Assembly: GCA_017939755.1 (NCBI GenBank)
Contig: JAGBAJ010000047.1
Coordinates: 1 to 48,439 of the forward strand
Origin: Clostridia bacterium
GTDB taxonomy: Bacteria > Bacillota > Clostridia > TANB77 > CAG-508
Direction: 5' to 3'
DNA: 48,439 nucleotides
Every line of letters begins with the position of its first letter. Position 1 is the stretch's first letter. A program made the position numbers and the translations under genes. Below are positions 36,028 to 44,374 of this stretch, piece by piece. Under the pieces are notes generated by a model. It had not been told where the DNA came from. It saw only the letters and a program-made list of their open reading frames with translations, and made no database searches.

Positions 36028-36468
36028 ATGAATAAAATTCTAAAATATGAAATAAAAAGTGACATTCGTAATATACTTGCCGAAATAGATTATGAAGAAT
36101 ATATGTTCAATAAAGTATTTAAAACACATGTTACTTTTAAGAACTCGTATCAAAAATTTAATTTAATATATGATATATATGGACCACAGGCATATAGAAA
36201 ATTTGTCCCTTCTATATATAAAAAACAAGACTTAGTAAATCTAATAAATACTCAAAACTACCTCATTTTATGTGATAGACATGGAAAAAAAATATATAAA
36301 AATTTAGCATATACTATTACTCTTGATAATTATTCAAAATATTACAGTAAGACTAGAGCTTTTTTATATAAGTTGTGTCATATATTTACAAGACACAGAT
36401 TGAAAGTAAAAACTGATATTCCTTTAATGTTACCTGAAACAATACCTAACATAGATACAATTAATTAA
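36028..36468 (+). CDS. Unknown 146-residue basic protein
   Basis: The product is basic and rich in Tyr, Lys, Asn and Ile, and has no clear membrane segment or signal peptide. GAAGAGG precedes the ATG. A good promoter lies 37 bases upstream and a terminator directly follows, so it is a well-defined single-gene unit. I do not recognise any motif. The segment LVNLINTQNYLILCDRHGKK could be part of a small alpha/beta fold. Confidence 0.7.
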   Translation: MNKILKYEIKSDIRNILAEIDYEEYMFNKVFKTHVTFKNSYQKFNLIYDIYGPQAYRKFVPSIYKKQDLVNLINTQNYLILCDRHGKKIYKNLAYTITLDNYSKYYSKTRAFLYKLCHIFTRHRLKVKTDIPLMLPETIPNIDTIN

Positions 36469-36502
36469 GTATAGTATGATTTTTTGTCAGACTATGCTTT
36501 TT
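36467..36502 (+). terminator. Terminator of the 36028-36468 gene
   Basis: AGTATAGT and ACTATGCT pair (one G-T), followed by TTTTTTT. Confidence 0.8.
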
Positions 36503-36668
36503 TTATTTTCCTTTTTTAGTCCACAACTTTATTACAATATCATATTTAATTTACTCTTACATCTAAAAATACTTTCAAAATACGATTTTTCTCACACTTT
36601 TTCGATAAATTCATACTATATATTAACTGGATAATATCTAGTTAATATAAATTTTGGAGGAAACAACG

Positions 36669-37094
36669 ATGGAATTTGAAAATGTATCAACACCAATAGT
36701 AGGCGTGGATGGTTCCATTTCTTCTGGTAAACAATATGACATTGACATTCATCTTCCAGAAGATAATAGATCCGTTATATATGGAGTTATAAAAGATTGC
36801 TATGACGAACCAGTAAAAGACGCTGTTGTTAAATTAATTGAAGTAGACAAAGATTGCAAAAAGGAAGAAAGAAAACCTGTAACACACACATTTACAGACA
36901 AAGAAGGACAATTTGTTTTTGGACCTTTATGTGCAAATAAGTTTTACGAAATAGAGATTTGGGCAAATAAAGTAAAACATCATAAAATTTGCACAACGTG
37001 CCATCATCATGGAAAATGCTTAAAAGGTGAAAAATTAGATTGTGACAAATGCGAATACTTTGCTTCATCAGACAAAGAAGAAGATAAAAAATAG
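36669..37094 (+). CDS. Carboxypeptidase-regulatory-like fold protein with Cys/His tail
   Basis: The 141-residue protein has a beta-sandwich of the carboxypeptidase-regulatory-like type (about 35-105): SVIYGVIKDCYDEPVKDAVV, then FTDKEGQFVFGPLCANKFYEI. A C-terminal Cys/His cluster follows (CTTCHHHGKC...CDKCEYF) that could bind a metal ion. No signal peptide is present. Similar small proteins occur in spore-forming Clostridia, where a coat or surface role is plausible but not shown. The ATG at 36669 follows GGAGG at 36656-36660. It ends before a GC-rich terminator. Confidence 0.7.
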   Translation: MEFENVSTPIVGVDGSISSGKQYDIDIHLPEDNRSVIYGVIKDCYDEPVKDAVVKLIEVDKDCKKEERKPVTHTFTDKEGQFVFGPLCANKFYEIEIWANKVKHHKICTTCHHHGKCLKGEKLDCDKCEYFASSDKEEDKK

Positions 37095-37170
37095 CTATCT
37101 TATACTACAATATAAAATTTAACTATAATTGTTAGATTAATTTAAAAAGTGGAACTTTACAAAATCTATT

Positions 37171-37219
37171 AAAGAGCAGGCACCATATATTCATATATAT
37201 GTAATTGCCTGCTCTTCTA
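37171..37219. terminator. Bidirectional terminator
   Basis: AGAGCAGGCA (37173-37182) and TGCCTGCTCT (37206-37215) pair between convergent genes. Confidence 0.85.
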
Positions 37220-37220
37220 A

Positions 37221-37358
37221 CTACATAATACCAATTCTTTTTGCAATTTTTTTTCCTTTTTTTATCATTTTTCCTCTATTTAATAATCCTTCTTTATACA
37301 TTATTGCTGTTCCTGTAGCAAACATTGTGCCTACTAACACACCTTTGAAAAATTTCAT
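37221..37358 (-). CDS. Small membrane-associated protein of 45 residues
   Basis: A short reading frame on the minus strand codes for MKFFKGVLVGTMFATGTAIM and then a very basic helix (MIKKGKKIAKRIGIM). AGGAGG stands at the right distance before the ATG, and a terminator follows the stop. The N-terminal half is hydrophobic and resembles the start of YtxH-type small membrane proteins. Role unknown. Confidence 0.75.
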   Translation of the reverse strand: MKFFKGVLVGTMFATGTAIMYKEGLLNRGKMIKKGKKIAKRIGIM

Positions 37359-37437
37359 ACCAAAAACCTCCTATTTAAGTTTATTTTTAGTATGGCTTTA
37401 TTTCCTTTTACTACACATAAAATTTTTTCCAATATTT

Positions 37438-37605
37438 TTACTTTGTGAACAGCTCTTTAAAATCTTGCTCAGAAAGCCTTGAAATTGATTTTTTAAATGA
37501 TAAAAATGTATTAATTATATCCATTCTTAGCCTTTCATCTTTTATATTCTCTGCTAAATCTAAAATTTTTTGCATATAAAATAATTGCTCTTCTTTTGGT
37601 TTCAT
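37438..37605 (-). CDS. Small helical protein of 55 residues
   Basis: The minus-strand frame begins MKPKEEQLFYMQKILDLAEN behind GGAGG and ends LSEQDFKELFTK. It is charged and predicted to be helical by eye, with no membrane segment. Codon use matches the neighbours. It precedes the 45-residue gene by 80 bases in the same direction. No family recognised. Confidence 0.7.
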   Translation of the reverse strand: MKPKEEQLFYMQKILDLAENIKDERLRMDIINTFLSFKKSISRLSEQDFKELFTK

Positions 37606-37698
37606 TTTTACCTCCATAGTTAACTTTAACTATAGCTCTTTTTTTTGACTTTTTCAATACATTTAGTTTATATTAACTTTTTTCCTTCTATGGTTGTT

Positions 37699-37751
37699 AA
37701 AATTTACATTATGTCGCTAATCTTATATGAAATTAAGCTGTGAATCGTAAC
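37699..37751 (-). repeat. Single-arm copy of the 112-330 palindrome
   Basis: On the minus strand GGTTACGATTCACAGC and then TTAATTTCATATAAGATTAG matches the left arm at 111-146 almost base for base and runs on through CGACATAATGTAAATTTTAA. It lies just after the cysteine desulfurase gene. Confidence 0.85.
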
Positions 37752-37796
37752 CTACGGTCTTTAGACTTACTGCATTCTTATAAATCTCCACCTATT

Positions 37797-38939
37797 TTAA
37801 AATCTTCTGCATTTTTTTAAGCTTTCCCCTATTTTATCAACCAAAAATTTTACATCTTCAATTGTGTTACCTAAACCAAAGCTAACTCTAAGTGCCCCCT
37901 GGATATATTCCTCTTTTAGTCCCATGGCAAGAAGTACATGTGAAGGAGTTGCTAATCCTGATGTACAAGCTGATCCTGCTGATGCGCATATTCCATACGA
38001 ATCCAAGTTTAACAATAGTTGTTCGGCATCTACACCTTTAAATGAAATATTTGCGTTTCCAGCTATTCTGTCAAATCTATCGCCATTAAGTTTTGCATCA
38101 TCAAATCTTGACTCAATTTCTGAAATATAAAAATCTCTTAGTTGTTTAATATTTGTATTATACTTATCAAAATCTTTTATAACTAAATCTATTGCTTTTC
38201 CCAAAGCAACAATACCAGCCACATTTTCTGTTCCAGCTCTTTTATTATTCTCCTGATGCCCACCATGTTGAATGCTGCTAAATTTAACTCCTTCCCTTAC
38301 ATATAATGCTCCTATACCTTTTGGAGCATATATTTTATGTCCAGATAATGATAATGCATCTACTTTTAATTTCTCTACATCTATTTGTATACTTCCAACT
38401 GCTTGAACAGCATCGGTGTGAAATATAACTCCATGGGCTCTTGCAATTTCACCTATCGATTCAATCGGCTCTATCGTTCCAACTTCGTTATTTGCATACA
38501 TTACAGAGATTAGCACAGTATCAGATCTAATAGAATTTTCTAGCTCGGCTAAATTCACTTTTCCATTACTATCAACATTTAAATATGTAACATTAAACCC
38601 ATTACTTTCTAACCATTTGCACGAATTCAAAACCGCTGGATGCTCAATTTTAGTTGTAATTAAATGCCTACCTTTTTCTTTATTAGCCATCATAATTCCT
38701 TTAATTGCTAAATTGTCACTTTCACTGCCACATGATGTAAAATATATTTCATTTGTTTTTGCATTTATAAATTTTGCAACCTTTGCCCTGCTTTCTTCTA
38801 CTGCTTTTCTATTCTTTCTTCCAATTGAATACATAGAAGATGGATTTCCATATTCTATATTTAAATATGGAATCATTTCTTTTATAACATCTGGCATTAC
38901 TGGCGTAGTTGCAGCATAATCAAAATATCTCATTCTCAT
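37797..38939 (-). CDS. Cysteine desulfurase (NifS/IscS-like)
   Basis: The 380-residue PLP enzyme takes sulfur from cysteine for Fe-S clusters or tRNA thiolation. It starts MRMRYFDYAATTPV. The PLP lysine is K202 in SLSGHKIYAPKGIGALY, and the catalytic cysteine is C325 in GSACTSG. H100 in TTKIEHPAVL and D176 in HTDAVQA are also conserved. ATG 38939 follows AAGGTGG at a good distance; in-frame starts further upstream lack a site. It has no iscU or thiI beside it, so its sulfur acceptor is unclear. The two tiny genes further downstream run in the same direction. Confidence 0.95.
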   Translation of the reverse strand: MRMRYFDYAATTPVMPDVIKEMIPYLNIEYGNPSSMYSIGRKNRKAVEESRAKVAKFINAKTNEIYFTSCGSESDNLAIKGIMMANKEKGRHLITTKIEHPAVLNSCKWLESNGFNVTYLNVDSNGKVNLAELENSIRSDTVLISVMYANNEVGTIEPIESIGEIARAHGVIFHTDAVQAVGSIQIDVEKLKVDALSLSGHKIYAPKGIGALYVREGVKFSSIQHGGHQENNKRAGTENVAGIVALGKAIDLVIKDFDKYNTNIKQLRDFYISEIESRFDDAKLNGDRFDRIAGNANISFKGVDAEQLLLNLDSYGICASAGSACTSGLATPSHVLLAMGLKEEYIQGALRVSFGLGNTIEDVKFLVDKIGESLKKCRRF

Positions 38940-38990
38940 AACTAACCACCTTACAAAAAACTTTTCTATTTCCATTATATTCTTATATAA

Positions 38991-39030
38991 TAAAAAAATG
39001 CTAAAACTATATTACATATAGCCTTAGCAT
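38991..39030 (-). terminator. Terminator of the 39056-39394 gene
   Basis: On the minus strand ATGCTAA and TTAGCAT pair around an inner hairpin, then TTTTTTTATT. Confidence 0.88.
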
Positions 39031-39055
39031 CTTATAAACTAAATATTCAATTATT

Positions 39056-39394
39056 TTACACTGCCATTTCTGCCCACTTCATCATTCTAATATTCTTATA
39101 TGTTTCTAATACATGTTCGTATTTATCATATTCATCTTCCCAAATTATTGATGGTACTTTTTCAAACTTTGAAAATAGCTCTTCAGCTTTTTTTAAGAAT
39201 GTAGTTTGTTCGCTCTTCGTCATATTAACATTGTTCTTTGAATATATATACAAATCATTTAAATCATTTATTGCAAATATAAAATTAAAGAAATCTCTAA
39301 CATTCATACCACTAGCTTTTATTTTCATACATATAATAGCTCCAATGACAAATACTACAAAAATTAACAAATATAACATATATATAATTACCAT
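39056..39394 (-). CDS. Small single-pass membrane protein, unknown
   Basis: The 112-residue protein has an N-terminal membrane segment (about 3-24) and a cytoplasmic helical part with EQTTFLKKAEELFSKFEKVP. The ATG at 39394 follows AGAAGGTG; the in-frame TTG at 39415 lies upstream of it. No family was recognised. It lies downstream of pyk in the same direction but beyond a terminator. Confidence 0.65.
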   Translation of the reverse strand: MVIIYMLYLLIFVVFVIGAIICMKIKASGMNVRDFFNFIFAINDLNDLYIYSKNNVNMTKSEQTTFLKKAEELFSKFEKVPSIIWEDEYDKYEHVLETYKNIRMMKWAEMAV

Positions 39395-39588
39395 AACAAT
39401 CACCTTCTTACTCAATACACTTAATTATACCATATTCGTAATATTTTTGCAAATCTTCTGTAATATTATAGTAATATATATGTAATATTTTTATATTTTT
39501 GTAATAATTTGTTCGTACAAACTATTTTTAATCTAAGAAAAAAGGTCTATAAAAAATCCTGCTATTGTAATTTACAGTAATAAAAATC

Positions 39589-39623
39589 ATTGAAAATACG
39601 TATGTAAATTCAATGATTTTTTA
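39589..39623 (-). terminator. Terminator of pyk
   Basis: AAAAATCATTGAA and TTCAATGATTTTTT pair around a 12-base loop, just after the pyk stop codon. Confidence 0.88.
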
Positions 39624-39644
39624 CAGCCTCTTTTATTTATAGAA

Positions 39645-41084
39645 TTATGCGTAGATTACTCCACCTATTGTTCTATTCATTTCTGAATCATTATTTGCAA
39701 AAATTGTTTCTCCACCAGCAATGGCAATAACATCTCCTGTTTTAATAAGCTCTAATTCTTTAGCTTTTTCTATACCTTTCGCAATTATTTCTTTTGGTTT
39801 TCCCTCTTCTTTTATAAGTATAGGAATAACATCAGAAATTAATCCAATTTGTCTGTATGTCATTTCATCCCTTGTTACAGCTATAACTGGGCAACTTGGC
39901 AATAAGCTTGAAATAATTCTTGGTGTATTTCCTGCCTCTGTATAAGCAAATATAGCTTTTGCATGCATTTGTCTTGCAGCAGAGCATATTGAATGATTTA
40001 AATAGAATTCATAATCATTAATTCCGAAGTCTAAGTTTCTTCTTGCAATTCTCTTATCGTAATTAATAGAATTTTCTATTGAATGTGCTATTCTTGACAT
40101 TGTTTCAACACATTCAACAGGGTACCTTCCCATAGCACTTTCTCCAGAAAGCATTATTGCTCCTGTTAAGTCAAATATAGCATTAGCAACATCTGATACT
40201 TCTGCTCTTGTAGGACGTGGATTTTCTGTCATTGACTCAAGCATTTGTGTAGCTGTTATAACCAATTTTCCAGCTTTATTACATTCTTTAATTATTCTCT
40301 TTTGAACTAATGGAACACATTCCATTGGTAGCTCAACACCCATGTCTCCACGTGCTACCATAATTCCATCTGATTCTTCTATAATTTCGTCAAGATTGTC
40401 TACACCCTCTTGGCTCTCTATTTTAGATATAATTTTAATTCTTTCTCCACCATGATCAGCTAATACTTTACGTATTGATCTAACGTCATCAGCTGATCTT
40501 ATAAAAGAAGCAGCAATATAATCAAATTCATGCTCACATGCAGCAATTAAATCATTTATATCTTTTTCTTTCAATGCAGGTAAATTAATATGTCTTCCTG
40601 GAACATTGATACTCTTTCTATTACCTAGATTTCCGCCATTCATAACCTTACATACAATGTCTTTACCTTCAATTTTTTGAACTTCTAATTCAATTTTTCC
40701 ATCATCAATTAGAATTGTTGTTCCTGGCTCAACATCTTTGTATAATTCTTTATATGTAATAGTTGCTTTAGTATTATCTCCAATAATATCTTCGTTTACT
40801 AATGTAAATGTTTCTTCAGCTTTTAATGTTACAGGATTTTCAACTAATTTTCCGGTTCTAATTTCAGGTCCCTGTGTATCTAATAGAATTGCTAAAGGTA
40901 ATCCTACCTCTTTTCTAGCTTGGATTAAAGCATTGTAAAAAATTTCCTGATCTTCAAAAGATCCATGAGAAAAGTTTAATCTTGCAACATTCATTCCCGC
41001 AACTATCATTTTCTTTAATATTTCTACATCCTTTGTGGCTGGTCCAATTGTACATACTATTTTTGTTCTTTTAGTATTTATCAT
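39645..41084 (-). CDS. pyk: Pyruvate kinase
   Basis: The 479-residue enzyme makes pyruvate and ATP from phosphoenolpyruvate in glycolysis. It begins INTKRTKIVCTIGPAT and shows MNVARLNFSHG, LLDTQGPEIRTG, the active-site segment IISKIESQEGVDN, GIMVARGDMGVELP and ITATQMLESMTENPRPTRAEVSDVANA. It lacks the extra C-terminal PEP-utiliser-like domain found in Bacillus enzymes. ATG 41084 follows GGAGGGAA; an in-frame start at 41108 precedes that site. A good promoter lies at 41122-41150. Confidence 0.97.
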   Translation of the reverse strand: MINTKRTKIVCTIGPATKDVEILKKMIVAGMNVARLNFSHGSFEDQEIFYNALIQARKEVGLPLAILLDTQGPEIRTGKLVENPVTLKAEETFTLVNEDIIGDNTKATITYKELYKDVEPGTTILIDDGKIELEVQKIEGKDIVCKVMNGGNLGNRKSINVPGRHINLPALKEKDINDLIAACEHEFDYIAASFIRSADDVRSIRKVLADHGGERIKIISKIESQEGVDNLDEIIEESDGIMVARGDMGVELPMECVPLVQKRIIKECNKAGKLVITATQMLESMTENPRPTRAEVSDVANAIFDLTGAIMLSGESAMGRYPVECVETMSRIAHSIENSINYDKRIARRNLDFGINDYEFYLNHSICSAARQMHAKAIFAYTEAGNTPRIISSLLPSCPVIAVTRDEMTYRQIGLISDVIPILIKEEGKPKEIIAKGIEKAKELELIKTGDVIAIAGGETIFANNDSEMNRTIGGVIYA

Positions 41085-41121
41085 CTTAATTCCCTCCATT
41101 TTTTTCAAATTGACATCTGTT

Positions 41122-41150
41122 ATTATATCACTAATTATTTATTGTTACAA
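41122..41150 (-). promoter_or_regulatory. Promoter of pyk
   Basis: On the minus strand TTGTAA (41145-41150) and TATAAT (41122-41127) are 17 bases apart, 38 bases upstream of the start codon. Confidence 0.78.
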
Positions 41151-41159
41151 CGAATTTTG

Positions 41160-41357
41160 GAACAAATCTGAAAAAATCAAAGATTTTTTCAGTCAAAATC
41201 ATAAGAGACACGAACACTATTGCGCCCGTGCCTCCTTTATATAAACAAGTTCCTCCCTCTCTAAGGAACCTGATTGCCCAATTGAGCTATGCTCTATATA
41301 TAGAGCCATTGTATGATATAGTTTTTATAGAGAGTCATACAGATACGATAAGTACCT
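41160..41357 (-). ncRNA. Candidate structured RNA upstream of pyk
   Basis: A consensus promoter (41365-41393) would start a minus-strand RNA near 41357 with no coding capacity. It can form several hairpins. GTATGA/TCATAC has a large loop holding CTCTCTATA. GCTCTATATATAGAGC and GCTCAATTGGGC follow. CAGGTTCC/GGAACTTG has a loop holding TTAGAGAG, complementary to the CTCTCTA loop, so a kissing-loop contact is possible. GAGGCACG/CGTGTCTC then runs into a T-rich tail. An A/T hairpin, CTGAAAAAATC-TTT-GATTTTTTCAG, follows at 41167-41191. It may be an independent small RNA or a long pyk leader. Confidence 0.55.
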
Positions 41358-41364
41358 ATGATAG

Positions 41365-41393
41365 ATTATAACATTTCTACGAATTTATGTCAA
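41365..41393 (-). promoter_or_regulatory. Consensus sigma-A promoter, minus strand
   Basis: On the minus strand a perfect TTGACA (41388-41393), a 17-base spacer and a perfect TATAAT (41365-41370). No coding region lies within 280 bases downstream. Confidence 0.88.
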
Positions 41394-41402
41394 GAAAAAG
41401 CA

Positions 41403-41431
41403 TTGATAATTTCACATAATATGTATACAAT
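41403..41431 (+). promoter_or_regulatory. Promoter, plus strand, back to back with 41365-41393
   Basis: TTGATA at 41403-41408 and TACAAT at 41426-41431, a 17-base spacer, with TG at 41422. Its -35 box lies nine bases from the opposing -35 box. Confidence 0.5.
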
Positions 41432-41437
41432 TCTATT

Positions 41438-41592
41438 TAATGTGCTTGTGCTACACCATGCATATCATACGTTAATAAACCTACGACCGCTTGCATTTAT
41501 TAACGCAAGCAGAAAGGAAAACGGTGAAAAATTCAGCTTAATACCAAACAGAAGACTGGAGTGTACTATGCTCCAGCCCTCTTATTTTTTAT
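41438..41592 (+). ncRNA. Candidate structured RNA convergent with glgP
   Basis: The plus-strand region after the promoter has no reading frame with a ribosome binding site. It holds GCTTGC-N10-GCAAGC (41491-41512), whose loop TTTATTAAC is complementary to an upstream GTTAATAAA (41471-41479), giving a possible pseudoknot. It ends at CTGGAG-N9-CTCCAG followed by a T-rich stretch (41558-41592). That last hairpin may instead be only the glgP terminator. Confidence 0.35.
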
Positions 41593-41595
41593 ATA

Positions 41596-44172
41596 CTATT
41601 TTTCCTCGAACCACTTTACTAAATTCAAGTTTTCTGCATCTAAAAGCATTTTATGTTTTGGCATTACTCTAAATGTGTATCCATAATTTCCACCTGTCTT
41701 TAGCTCTATTTTTGCTTGATATAAATATTCTCCCTCTTCCTCATATTCCATTATTAAATCCATATTTGTAATGCTTATATTTCCGAGTTTCCCATTTTCC
41801 ATAACTTTTCCGCAATATACTTGTACCTCAATATTGTCCTTTGAAATATTTGGTAACTTTACTTTACATCTTACCTCTATAGTATTTCCCGCATCAATTG
41901 TGCAATTATTTATGTTTTCAATTTCCTCTTGTGTAATATTAATTCTATTCCAACTATTAGTAATTTTTCTTTTCCATTCATTAAACTCAGCCACTTCGGT
42001 TAAATCTTGATAGTGCTTTTTGTTTAAATTACAAAGAGGAATATAAAGTTTTTCCATATAATCCACTAACATTCTTGCTGTACTATACTTTCCGCCAGTA
42101 GAAGCAATAGATTCTTTCATTATAGCAACCCAATCGCTAGACATTCCAAAGTTATCCATGTTGTAGTATGTTGGAATTATCTTACGCTCTAATGTATTAT
42201 ATAAATCATTTGAGTCTTCATTATCTTGAATTTCTGTATCATCATAATCTTTTTCTGCACCAATCTTCCAACCATTTTTTGTATTGTAACCTTCTGCCCA
42301 CCAACCATCTAATACACTAAAGTTTACAACACCATTTACGGAAGCTTTCTGTCCACTTGTTCCAGATGCCTCTAAAGGTCTTCTCGGATTGTTTAACCAC
42401 ACATCAACACCGCTTATTAGATACCTTGACATTCCAATGTTATAATCTTCAAGTATAAATACTTTACCTATAAATTGTGGTTTTAATGAAATCTCATGTA
42501 TATATTTGATAAGCTCCTGTCCATATTTATCATGTGGATGTGCCTTACCTGCAAAAATTAGTTGAACAGGATGCTCTTCATCATTTAAAATTTGTGTAAT
42601 GCGTTCAATATCTTTAAATATTAGAGTTGCTCTTTTATATGTAGCAAATCTTCTAGCAAATCCTATTGTTAACGCATTTGGATTTAATCCACTTACAATT
42701 TTGTTAATTTGTTCGTATGAATATCCGCTTCTTCTTAACCTATTTGTCGTACTTATTTTTACGTACTCAATCAATTTCTTCTTTCTTTCAAGGTGTACAT
42801 CCCAAAGCTCCTCATCTGGAATATTCCTTACATTCTTCCATACATTGTCATCATATATTGAATCTTGCCAGAATGGTACAAAATACTGATTAAATAATTT
42901 TTTTAATCCTGGAGCTAGCCATGAGCAAGTGTGAATTCCATTTGTTACATATGTGATTGGAGATTCATTTGAGATTATATTTGGCCATACACCAGAAAAC
43001 AACTCACTAGAAACTTCTCTGTGCAATTTACTTACACCATTTTTTTTGCCTGCAATTTTTAGTGCTAATATACCCATATTAAATCCGCTATTTTCTATTT
43101 TAGCTTTTGGCTCCATTCCTAGCATTAAGAACTCTTCTCTTGAAATTCCATATTTATCCCATAATCCTTCAAAATATGAACACACTAGCTCTGTCGGAAA
43201 AATATCGTTTCCTGCTGGCACTGGTGTATGAGTTGTAAATACCGTTTTTGAAGATACGATATCTCTTGCAATATTAAATGATACCTTTTTCTCCTCCATT
43301 GTTTGTTTGATAAGCTCAAGTGTTAAAAATGATGAATGACCTTCATTCATATGGTATATAGTTGGATTTATATTAAGCGCTTTTAGAAGCTTTGTTCCTC
43401 CAACACCTAAAACTACTTCTTGTCTTATTCTATTTTCTTGATTTCCACCATACAAATACATTGTTATTTCTCTTAAGTCTTCTGAATTCTTTTCGTTATC
43501 GGAATCCATTAAGTATAACTTACATCTGCCAACATTAATGCACCAAACTTTTAAATGTAACTTTGAATTTGGTATATCAACTTCTATATATAAATCATTT
43601 CCTTCTTCATCTTTAACTGGCTGAATTGGAAGTGAATCAATATCAATTTTATCGTAATTATCCTTTTGGTTTCCATTTCCATCTATTTCTTGATGAAAAT
43701 ATCCATTCTTATACAATAAACCAACCGCAACCAATGGTATTCCTAAATCACTTGCAGATTTTAAATGATCTCCTGATAAAATTCCTAAACCACCGGAATA
43801 AATTGGTATTACTTGATCTAAACCATACTCTGCTGAATAATACGCAATTATATCTTTTTGATTATTTGGATATTTATTTGTGAACCATGTAGATTTACTT
43901 TCCATGTAGTTGTTGAAGTTATTATTTATTTCATCATATTCTTTTAGAAATTCTTTGTCATTAATAATTGAATCTAATTTTTCTTGTGATACTAAACTTA
44001 AAAATTTAACAGGATTTTTGTTTGATTTCTCCCATAAATCTATATCTATTAATTTGAATAATCTTAAAAATTCTGTATTCCATGACCACCACAAATTATT
44101 TGAAATTGTTGACAATCCTCTTATTCGCTCTGGTAACTGTGGCATAACAGTTATTTTGTTAAAAACATACAT
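41596..44172 (-). CDS. glgP: Alpha-glucan (glycogen) phosphorylase, thermophile-type
   Basis: The 858-residue GT35 enzyme releases glucose-1-phosphate from glycogen or maltodextrin. It is of the long, DUF3417-containing type: the N-terminal part has LPERIRGLSTISNNLWWSWN. Then come YYSAEYGLDQVIPIYSGGLG, HMNEGHSSFLTLE, TTHTPVPAGND, and the PLP-lysine segment ASGTSGQKASVNG with VLDGWWAEGYN. The C-terminal 130 residues form a beta-rich extension. AAGGAGGAA sets the start. No other glycogen gene is nearby, though glycolytic pyk is the next gene in the same direction. Confidence 0.95.
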   Translation of the reverse strand: MYVFNKITVMPQLPERIRGLSTISNNLWWSWNTEFLRLFKLIDIDLWEKSNKNPVKFLSLVSQEKLDSIINDKEFLKEYDEINNNFNNYMESKSTWFTNKYPNNQKDIIAYYSAEYGLDQVIPIYSGGLGILSGDHLKSASDLGIPLVAVGLLYKNGYFHQEIDGNGNQKDNYDKIDIDSLPIQPVKDEEGNDLYIEVDIPNSKLHLKVWCINVGRCKLYLMDSDNEKNSEDLREITMYLYGGNQENRIRQEVVLGVGGTKLLKALNINPTIYHMNEGHSSFLTLELIKQTMEEKKVSFNIARDIVSSKTVFTTHTPVPAGNDIFPTELVCSYFEGLWDKYGISREEFLMLGMEPKAKIENSGFNMGILALKIAGKKNGVSKLHREVSSELFSGVWPNIISNESPITYVTNGIHTCSWLAPGLKKLFNQYFVPFWQDSIYDDNVWKNVRNIPDEELWDVHLERKKKLIEYVKISTTNRLRRSGYSYEQINKIVSGLNPNALTIGFARRFATYKRATLIFKDIERITQILNDEEHPVQLIFAGKAHPHDKYGQELIKYIHEISLKPQFIGKVFILEDYNIGMSRYLISGVDVWLNNPRRPLEASGTSGQKASVNGVVNFSVLDGWWAEGYNTKNGWKIGAEKDYDDTEIQDNEDSNDLYNTLERKIIPTYYNMDNFGMSSDWVAIMKESIASTGGKYSTARMLVDYMEKLYIPLCNLNKKHYQDLTEVAEFNEWKRKITNSWNRINITQEEIENINNCTIDAGNTIEVRCKVKLPNISKDNIEVQVYCGKVMENGKLGNISITNMDLIMEYEEEGEYLYQAKIELKTGGNYGYTFRVMPKHKMLLDAENLNLVKWFEEK

Positions 44173-44286
44173 ATTTTTAATTTCCTCCTTCGTATTTCGC
44201 TACTTAATCTTTAGTCAAAAAACTACAAATATATTATCTATTAACGCAAATTATTTGTCAATTATTTTACAAAAAGTTTTAAAACT

Positions 44287-44345
44287 AGGGACGGGGTCTA
44301 ATTTAAAAAATTTGAAATTGAACCCCGTCCCTAATTTAAAATTAA
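44287..44345. repeat. GGGACGGGGT palindromic repeat, left of the ABC gene
   Basis: AGGGACGGGGTCTAATTT and AAATTGAACCCCGTCCCT form a long stem, followed by AATTTAAAAT. It is GC-rich relative to the region. A decayed relative lies at 46145-46190 on the other side of the ABC gene. It may also end transcripts from the ABC gene. Confidence 0.82.
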
Positions 44346-44374
44346 TACAGAATAAACGGCCGAAGCCCGTGCTT

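Noticed and set aside
37797..38939. Truncation of the cysteine desulfurase
   Set aside because: Length, PLP lysine and active cysteine are all normal once the start is placed at 38939.
41245..41300. tRNA-like stretch on the minus strand (TAGCTCAATTGGG)
   Set aside because: It looks like a D-arm, but no acceptor stem, anticodon loop or T-arm (GTTCGAATC) can be placed around it. Treated as part of the structured RNA candidate.
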